Shown here: positions 56,746 through 64,000 of the stretch, piece by piece
How positions within the stretch are numbered: the first letter of the stretch is position 1
Layout of the letters: each line of letters starts with the position of its first letter
Assembly: GCA_946800325.1 (NCBI GenBank)
Contig: OX326957.1
Span: forward strand, 64,521,570-64,585,569
Reading direction: 5' to 3'
Length of the DNA stretch: 64,000 bases
Source of the DNA: Luzula sylvatica
Taxonomy: Eukaryota; Streptophyta; Magnoliopsida; Poales; Juncaceae
Made by a program: the position numbers and the translations under genes
Notes under the pieces: generated by a model
Told to the model about the DNA's origin: nothing
Databases searched by the model: none
Seen by the model: only the letters and a program-made list of their open reading frames with translations

Positions 56746-56772
56746 CTAGGAGAATATTCGCGCTATGCGGGG
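56746..56772 (-). mobile_element. Diverged Helitron 3' end, minus orientation
   Basis: On the minus strand CCCCGCATAGCGCG is followed by AATATTCTC and CTAG (56746-56749) with host T. The hairpin is short and imperfect. Confidence 0.4.
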
Positions 56773-57002
56773 AGCATGTTAATTATGTTTTTCGTTGTAA
56801 TAAAAAATATATATTTGTATGCTAAAATTGATAATGTAATTTCACAATAATATTATTTGATCCTATTTATTTATAATTATGTATATGTTTTACAATAACA
56901 AAAAAGTCTCATTTTTTTTAATCAAATAATAACACTTATATTACAACGGGAAAAAAATAACAACAAATGGTATATCATTGTTATTCACAATATTTCATAC
57001 AA

Positions 57003-57666
57003 CTAGCTTTATCCTCGCGCAATTGCGCGGGATGTTTTTTATATAATTATTTAAATAGAATTAACGCGTGTGCGAATTAACGCGCATGAGTTTGAACTAA
57101 ATTAATTTAATCATGACATATTTGCAAATATCATGATGTCAATAGATGCATAAGGTTCATGAAATTGGTCTATCACGGATATTATTTTCTAATATAATTT
57201 ATATAAATAGCATTTGTTCAGGTGCTTCTAAAATAGATTAATATAATCAAGACATATTCGCAAATTTTAATATGTATGTAAAATAGGAAAAAAGACCAAA
57301 TGTAAAAAAGGACCAAAATGTAAAATAAGAAAAAAGGATCAAAATATAAAAAAGGACCGAAATGTAAATAAAAAAGGACAAAAATATAAATAAAAAGGAC
57401 CAAAATGTAAATTTAAACTAAAAAGGATCAAAATGCAAATAAAAAGTACCAAAATGTAAATTAAAAATGTAAAAAAGGACCTAAATGTAAATAAAAAAGG
57501 ACCAAAATGTAAATAAAAAGGACCAAAATGTAAATTAAAACTAAAAAGACCAAAATGTAAATAAAAAGGACCAAAATGTAAATTAAAAAAAAAAAAAATT
57601 ACACAAAAGCCCTTGATGACGTGAAGGCTTAGATTTGCAAGAAATTTGTTTGATTTATATATAAGA
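57003..57666 (-). mobile_element. Non-autonomous Helitron (664 bp), minus orientation
   Basis: Minus strand: A|TCTTATATATAAATC at the 5' end (57666) and CCCGCGCAATTGCGCGAGG hairpin, GATAAAG, CTAG|T at the 3' end (57003). Both required flanks are present (plus strand A57002 and T57667). It contains the AAAAGGACCAAAATGTAAAT minisatellite (57290-57590) and CCTTGATGACGTG, as in the sister 5642-7040. No coding. Confidence 0.8.
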
Positions 57667-57865
57667 TAAATTATACAAATTCTGAATCATATGATATATG
57701 TAGTAACACATACTGATTATGTAGGACTAATAATTTTGTAATGATTCAAAATGGAATGCAAAATCAACTTAATAATGAAAGTAATTTAATAAATAATATA
57801 AAAATTAATTTAGCATGGCCATAAATATAAATTATTTTATATTATATGATTTTTTTCACTTTCGT

Positions 57866-57943
57866 GTAACGGCTAGTTTGACTTATGCTCCGTATGAATG
57901 GAAGCTTCCATTCATACCGAGCATAAGTCAAACTAGCCGTTAC
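57866..57943. repeat. Near-perfect 78-bp palindrome
   Basis: Arms of 39 bp (57866-57904 and 57905-57943) with one mismatch and no loop, meeting at GGAAGCTTCC. A third, half copy in the left-arm orientation is at 58048-58088. The word AACTAGCCGTTA also occurs in the solo LTR at 18115-19442, so the palindrome probably arose from LTR sequence. Confidence 0.95.
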
Positions 57944-57944
57944 G

Positions 57945-58650
57945 GAACATTCATGTGTCTGAATGGAAGCAATCACAGTGAAGTCTTCTGTTTGGAAGGA
58001 ACATTCATGCGTCTAAACGAAAGCGTCATATTTCGAATGATTACGCTGTAACGGCTAGTTTGACTTATACTCCGTATAAATGGAAGCTCTCTATTCCGTC
58101 CAGACGGAACATACATACAAGATGGGTATTAAGAGGGGACTATGTGTTTTATAAATTAAATTTCTCTTTTGTTTCTTTCTCCAACTCTTCCATTATTTTC
58201 CATTTATACAACAGAGAGAAACTCTAGCCAAAAACACTTGAGTTGAATTCCTCCAAATAAAACCTTGGTGTAAGATTCCCAACTCGCGTGACCGATTACA
58301 TAGAGTTCGATTGTAGAATTGTAATATGCTAGTTCATTCTTGTAAAACCCTCCATAGATTGATAGAAACGTGTAAATCGATCCAGGCAAATCTTGTAATC
58401 TTTGACAATTCAATAGAAAGCCGAAAATGCGCAAGGTATCCTCGGAGACGTAGGTACTTGTAAACATTTGAATCAGTCGATTGAGCAAGAAAACGGTGAG
58501 TTAAATCTATATAGCAACCACCTATCGAACTCCGTAAACAAATATCGTGTGTTATTTGTTTTAGTATTCTCTCTCTATCATTTAATTTAATTATTCTTCC
58601 GCATAAATATAAAGTGTATACCTTAAGCGCGAAAATGAGACCTCATGCTT
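57945..58650 (-). mobile_element. Diverged LTR fragment related to the solo LTR at 18115-19442
   Basis: Read on the minus strand, 58640-58255 follows the solo LTR (about 18165-18555) block by block: GCGGAAG, ACGGAGTTCGATAGGTGG, TTGCTCAATCGACTGATTC, ACAAGTACCTACGTCTCCG, GATCGATTTACACGTTTC and CGCGAGTTGGGAATC. The outer ends and target duplication were not identified. Confidence 0.7.
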
Positions 58651-58716
58651 AAACAACAACCATTTTGCCTCATTTTCGCCCTCTAGGGTTTCGTCTCGAT
58701 TCACCCTTTTTTGTGT

Positions 58717-58728
58717 CGCGCGCGCGCG

Positions 58729-58810
<82 letters not shown>
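58717..58810. repeat. CG run joined to a 40-unit GA microsatellite
   Basis: CGCGCGCGCGCG (58717-58727), then uninterrupted GA from 58731 to 58810. Confidence 0.97.
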
Positions 58811-58816
<6 letters not shown>

Positions 58817-58819
58817 CTA

Positions 58820-59200
58820 GACTCGGCTCACATGGTCTGTATCATATTAGCATATATTGGTCCACGTAAACCGAGTCCATTTAAATAAGGACCGTCCGAT
58901 TCTGATCAAAGCTGATTGGACTGTCTATACGTCTCTGATGACAGGGTTCACTATGGTAAAAGAAATTTCTTTAGAATTATATATAAGTTAATAATAACTA
59001 TACACAAATTATTACATAAAATATGATCTTCAAAAGATTAACGGATTGACTATTTTGTATTTTTTTTTGGTAACTTCGTATTCTCTATTAGAAGATTTTG
59101 TAACAAAAGCCAATGAACTCTTGCAATACTATATATTTTTGTTTTTTTGTTTCGTGATCCATATCTGCATAACATCATAATTCATTTCTTTGTGAGCTCG
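58820..59200. other. Intergenic, no gene
   Basis: 380 bp of non-coding DNA; nothing recognised. Confidence 0.5.
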
Positions 59201-59209
59201 AATACACTA

Positions 59210-60658
59210 GGAGCATTTCTGCATGTAACCCGGTATAAGAATAAATTTTGAAAAATGACCCGGTTTCGAAAATTATTCCTAAACTAACCCAAATCGAATT
59301 TTAAAAATCCGGTAGTATCTGATTTTAAAATCTCGGTTAATTAATTAAACTAAATTGGTGATTAGAACCGTTAAGAAATAAAAAAATATATTTATCCCCC
59401 GATTTTACCCCTATAAATTTTATATTCTAGGTAACAAATTTAATTAACATAATAATCGATATATTTCATATAATTAACAATCAATTTTTTACATAATTAA
59501 CATTCATTTGAGTTCATAAATTTAAATAACCATTAATTAATTATTCATAATATATTTTTTAATTATTATGTTTATTAATTGTGTTAATTCGAATATAGAG
59601 AATTCGGCGGGGAAATTTTGGGGAACAATAAAAATTTTAATTTTTTTCTTCTCAAAGTATGTTAATAAAAAAAAGGGTAATTTTACTTTGTCTCAAGATT
59701 TTCCCGCCGAATTCTTCATAACTGAATTAACACAATTAATTAACATAATAATTAAAAAACATATTTTTAATAATTAATTAATATTGATTTAAATTTATGA
59801 ATTCAAATAAATAATAATTATGTATCAAATTAACTGTTAATTATATGACATATCATTAATTTGTAGTTAATGCATTTAATTAACATAGTAATCAATATAA
59901 ATCATATAATTAATACATAATTAGCATAGTAATCAAACACAAGTCATGTAATTAATAATTAATTTAATACATAATTATTATTTATTTGAATTCATAAAGT
60001 TTAAATTAATATCACAAATTAATAATAATATGTTTTTTTAATTATTATGTTAATTAAACTTGTTGATTCAAATATAAAGCATTCGTTTTGGGGAGTAAAT
60101 TTTTTTTCAATTTATATTTCTGAAAGTCAGGTTAACAAAAAAACAGTAATTTTATTTTTTCCCCAAAATTTTCGTACTGAATTCTTCATGTTTGAATTAC
60201 TTAGCCCCAATATTTCATCACCACAATTTTTATGTTCTAATTAACTCATTTAATTAGTGTGATGATTAAAAAAAATGATTAACAAATAATTCATATGAAT
60301 TCAAATTTAGTCACTCAAATTAGTTTTAATTATATATTAATTGATTATTAGTTATATAATATGTGATACCTACCATGTTAATTAAAATAATAAAAATATA
60401 AAAAATATGGGGATAAAATTTGGGTACTCATATCAGCCCAATTTCAAAAATTTCCACCGGGATTATAAAACCCGCCGTTTTTTTTAAATTTCTTCCATCT
60501 GTGATTAAGCTTTTTTAACTTAATGAATTAACCGGGTTTTTAAAACTAGTTGGTACCAAATTTTTAAAATCCGATATGATTTAGTTTTAGAATATTTTTC
60601 GAAACCATGTTATTTTCCGATTGTTTTTTCCAAGCAAAATCACTGCCAGAAATACTCC
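59210..60658. mobile_element. Mutator-like fold-back element (1,449 bp)
   Basis: Left GGAGCATTTCTGCATG; right, inverted, GGAGTATTTCTGGCAGTG. The arms stay alike for about 105 bp (GGTTTCGAAAA, then ATCGRATTTTAAAAAT). The 9-bp duplication AATACACTA is exact (59201-59209 and 60659-60667). It holds two copies of a hairpin core (59592-59722 and 60070-60190) with arms AATTCGGCGGGGAAATTTTG, the same core type as in 35694-37210. No transposase. Confidence 0.9.
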
Positions 60659-60667
60659 AATACACTA

Positions 60668-61365
60668 TGTTACACATATACAAATACGGGGATCGTATGC
60701 GATATGATACAGATATGGTGATACAACAATTTTTATAAAATCACGGATATGAATTCGGCTATAGAATTATTATTTTAATATATATATTAGATAAAAGAAT
60801 AAATAAATAACCAATTAATAATATTTATAAATTAAATATTATGACAATAAATAAAATCAACAAAACAATAAAAATGTTATAAAAATATCCTAAACTTATT
60901 CAATAAGTATCCTAGAACTAATATAGAAATATTTTATATAATTTATTTAAATAATATCATAGACCAAAATACATAATGAGTCGAAATATTTTAAATGAAG
61001 TATAACAATATATCTTAAAAAATCACAATTGTATCTTGTCGCATAAAAAAATTAAATATTAAAATAATCGAATACGTGACATCAAGATATCTCATTCGGG
61101 ATTTAAGAATTTCAATTAACACTTGATGGCACTGAGTGGGTCCTTTTGTGACAGTGTCCTAATTCTTGGCAGGACCTTTTTAATGAAACAGGACAACCAC
61201 ACCATTAATCAATGAGTTCAACAGTCTCCCCCCACTCCCATCAAAGTCAATTGTTAGGCCCAACAAACACGGAGATTTTGCACATCCATCTATGTGATCT
61301 ATCATATAAACTTCTTGGGTCCAACTTCTCTGCTGTTACTCCGGAAATGATATATACTTTACTTT
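60668..61365. other. Intergenic, no gene
   Basis: A+T-rich to 61090, then about 250 bp of more complex non-coding sequence. Nothing recognised. Confidence 0.45.
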
Positions 61366-61810
61366 ATGTTCTAAGTTAATATATTTAATTAACATGATAA
61401 CTAACACATGTTAGCTATTAATTTAATACGTTAGTTCGAATTTATAAATTTCAATCAATATTAATGAATCTTTAATGATATATTCTAATTATCACGTTAA
61501 TTAAATGAATAAAAAAAATATGAAGAATACGGCAGGTACATTTTGGAGATTCATAATTTTTTTTTCACTGATATTAAAAAAAAAAAATTACTTTACTCCA
61601 AAATTTACCCGCCATATTCTCCATATTTGTACTATTGTATTTAATTAACGTGATAATTAGAATATATCATTAAAAATTCATTAATATTGATTTAAATTTA
61701 TGAATTCGAACTAATGTTAATTACGTATTAAATTAATAACTAACATGTGCCAGTTATCATGTTAATTAAATAAATTAACTTAGAACATAGAGCATGTTAG
61801 GATAAATTTG
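61366..61810. repeat. Isolated copy of the Mutator-like palindromic core
   Basis: Mirror-image unit: the left arm (TATGTTCTAAGTTAATATAT, then TTTAATTAACATGATAACTA) is matched inverted at 61745-61800. The central hairpin 61519-61627 has arms GAATACGGCAGGTACATTTT. It is the same core as in 35694-37210 and 59210-60658, but no outer terminal repeats or 9-bp duplication were found. Confidence 0.7.
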
Positions 61811-63261
61811 GAGAAGAATATAAATTTTTCAATTGAGATTTTAAAAAAGGACACGTGTCTCTTTTTCATGCTATGTTACGGATTAGAGCTATGTATAATT
61901 TCTCCTCCAATAATTTTGATGACGTGAATATGATTTAACATCTTAGAAATTAGCACATTAATTTATTATTTAACATCTTAATTGAATGTTCAATTATAAA
62001 TTAAGATAATCAAACTATAAATTAAAATGTTAAATTATGTATTTATGTGTTAATTTTTAAAGTGTTAAATTATATTTTCGTCATCAAAGTTTTGAGAAAA
62101 AATACTAGGAAATGTACATCACTACTCTACTATAAATATTCGTACCTGTATTATTATATATTAAATCCAAATGAATATAATAATATCAACAGTCAATATT
62201 GAGTAATATTCTAACAGTTAGCCAACAAAAATCACAAAAAGAAGAAAACAACAAAATATAGTATACAGATTGGATCCAAATATTAATAATCCATAATTAC
62301 ATATCTTTATAAATAAATTAAATTAAATTATAATTAACAAAGTAACCAGACAAACAACAGTCGTCACTGCTTTGCCACCTTCTAGATTTAATCTTTCTAA
62401 CTTAATAACCACATATGTTTAACCAAATATTAAACTACATACATTCAACAAGGGGTTATATAATGTGTCTCCAAAACTCACCCAAATATTCTGGATAACA
62501 TGACAAGGATGTTTTATTGCATTGATTAACATCATTAATTAAATGAATTAACGTGGTAATTTATCGGTTAATTAAATTGACATGTCAGTTAACATGTATG
62601 AATATTAATATATTAAAATAAATTTACGTGTCTATTAATCTTAATTTATGTGTTAATCGATCCAACTAACTCCAATTTGTCCATCTCATCAAGAATGTTG
62701 GATGAGATTAGAGTCACATTATATTTTCACATTCAAGAACGGAAAAATATACTTGGCCCCGCAAACTCATCCCAAAATTATTGATGAGATGGCAAAAAGA
62801 AATAAAATGAATTGATTAGTATTATCAATTGACCTAATTAATTGTTAATTAACAAATTTATTGTCACATTAATAATTTTAATATGTTAATATTAATACAG
62901 GTTAATTGATGTCTCAATTTAATTAAACAGTTAATTAAAATTGCTAATTGAATCAATTAATACTACTAATCAATTTTATTTAACCGCTCTTTCCACCTGA
63001 TCAAGAATGATGGATTGAGTCTTGGGGGCTGAATATATATCCCCTTCAAGAACCATCAAATTAACGAAACGTAGAAAAGAAAACAGTAAACACTTAAAAG
63101 TACTCAAATAAGTCGCACGTGACTTCTGTTCTTAGATTTCTTCTCTCAACAACCTTTCTTTATTATTAGCAAATACTCATCCTGTTCTTAAATCGATTGT
63201 TCCCCCAACCAAAAACTACAATTATTCCACCATTACTATTGATGCTCTTCGAATTATCACC
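61811..63261. other. Intergenic and promoter of the AAA-ATPase gene
   Basis: A+T-rich with many TTAATTAA words. 62690-62770 and 62990-63060 are diverged copies of one sequence (CATCAAGAATGTTGG and GATCAAGAATGATGG; then CCTTCAAGAAC-like text). Proximal promoter: TATA-like TATATAT (63034-63040) and a G-box CACGTG (63116-63121), the latter more likely in the leader if that TATA box is used. Confidence 0.45.
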
Positions 63262-64000
63262 ATGGTTATGGGTGTCGACTGGTTATCGATTGTGCGATAC
63301 ATCTTCATCGGTCTAGGCTCTGTAATGATCCTCAGGATCCTCCTGTCATACAAATCAATACTTTACGCTCTCGTGCAATGCTGGGACCGGCTGGGCGAGA
63401 AGATGCAGGCATACCAATACTTGGAGATCGCGCAATTCAATGATAATGGCGTGGAGAATCCTTTGTACCGGAAAGTAGCGATCTATTTGTCGTCTCTTCC
63501 TTCTCTGGAGGATGCACATAACGTATCTCTTGTTTCCTCGTCGCCGTCTCTTTCGCCATGCGACTTTTATCTCCCCGTTCAACTGGGTCCGACCCAGATG
63601 GCCTATGATTCCTTTCAGGGGGCTCGGTTATCATGGACCTTGCAAAGCCAAGCAGGACCGCCGAGGCTGGTATTACGTGTTAAGCGTGAGGACAAGACCC
63701 GTGTCCTCCGCCCGTATGTTCAATACGTCGAGTCCATTTTCGATGATCCAGAGATTCGGCGCCGTAATTTACGACTTTTCACAAATTATTCTTATGGAAG
63801 TGAATCCCGGAAGGAACAAAGTTGGAAGTGGATGCCGTTTACTCACCCAGCTACGATCGACTCATTGGCGATGGATCCTGAAATAAAGAACCAAATCCGT
63901 AATGACCTCGAGACATTTCTTAATGGACGAGATCACTATCGTAGTCTATCAAGAGTTTGGAAGAGGAGCTATTTGCTTCACGGCTCGACCGGAACCGGTA
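63262..64000 (+). CDS. BCS1-like AAA-ATPase, At2g46620 type (3' end outside window)
   Basis: Plant AAA-ATPase of the BCS1-like/AATP family, usually membrane-anchored. 246 codons are open from the ATG at 63262 to the window end without a stop or intron; family members are mostly single-exon. A membrane helix at about 10-36 (YIFIGLGSVMILRILLSYKS) precedes the AAA-associated N-terminal domain. PFTHPATIDSLAMDPE-IKNQI and RVWKRSYLL are the family signatures before the Walker A loop, whose start reads HGSTGTG as the window ends. The usual text at this point is YGPPGTGKS or YGPSGTGKS, so His and Ser-Thr replace Tyr and Pro-Pro/Ser; the glycine frame is kept. The start follows a short leader and is the first in-frame Met; MGVDW two codons on is an alternative. 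Confidence 0.92.
   Translation, partial: MVMGVDWLSIVRYIFIGLGSVMILRILLSYKSILYALVQCWDRLGEKMQAYQYLEIAQFNDNGVENPLYRKVAIYLSSLPSLEDAHNVSLVSSSPSLSPCDFYLPVQLGPTQMAYDSFQGARLSWTLQSQAGPPRLVLRVKREDKTRVLRPYVQYVESIFDDPEIRRRNLRLFTNYSYGSESRKEQSWKWMPFTHPATIDSLAMDPEIKNQIRNDLETFLNGRDHYRSLSRVWKRSYLLHGSTGTG

Noticed and set aside
63512..63886. 124-codon plus-strand frame
   Set aside because: Out-of-frame shadow of the AAA-ATPase coding sequence, which is open from 63262 to the window end.

Overview
The window is a stretch of nuclear chromosome from a flowering plant, probably a eudicot. Every recognisable gene is a plant-type, intron-split homologue with GT-AG introns. The intergenic DNA is strongly A+T rich and filled with plant transposon families. 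I cannot name the species. All exon models below were read by eye from splice signals, and all but the edge-truncated genes close in frame.

Ten protein genes are supported. In order: a short-chain dehydrogenase/reductase cut by the left edge (minus, up to 922); RNA polymerase III subunit RPC10/C11 (minus, 22822-23362); a single-EF-hand KIC/CCD1-like calcium sensor (plus, 24093-24582); an RS31-like SR splicing factor (minus, 24923-26684); the m6A mRNA methyltransferase MTA/METTL3 (plus, 27039-29751); mitochondrial translocase TIM23 (plus, 38729-39307); a small F-box protein (plus, 40072-40737); an MFSD5/MOT2-like major facilitator (minus, 43781-46104); a MYG1 exonuclease-family protein (minus, 50813-52416); and a BCS1-like AAA-ATPase cut by the right edge (plus, 63262 on). 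Several are housekeeping genes of RNA synthesis and processing or of mitochondria. RS31 and MTA are divergent and share a 354-bp intergenic promoter.

The rest is mobile DNA, and much of it can be delimited to the base by target-site duplications. (i) Mutator-like elements with 9-bp duplications, several being large fold-back structures: 30225-32162, 32174-35425, 35694-37210, 37387-38523 and 59210-60658. (ii) hAT-type elements with 8-bp duplications: 12894-13863, 15548-16471 (with 15652-16372 nested inside it), 21137-21675, 30474-31031, 31376-31759, 48796-49289 and 55181-55365. (iii) Many Helitron ends with a hairpin, CTAG and a following T, in both orientations. (iv) A 1.33-kb solo LTR at 18115-19442 that contains an array of the palindrome GTTCGTTCGAACGAAC, and a diverged inverted relative near 57.9-58.65 kb. 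(v) Gene fragments: a broken GID8-like piece at 11835-12227, an RPC10 fragment at about 19.49-19.84 kb and a hAT transposase tail at 49.4-49.65 kb.

Region by region: 1-1 kb gene; 1-22.8 kb transposon-dense and gene-poor; 22.8-29.8 kb a compact cluster of four genes; 30.2-38.5 kb a run of four adjacent Mutator-like elements ending about 200 bp before TIM23; 38.7-52.4 kb four genes separated by repeats; 52.4-63.2 kb repeats; 63.3 kb to the end the AAA-ATPase. I saw no convincing new biological system. The most unusual signals are the re-used palindromic core inside Mutator-like elements and the Helitron end family.
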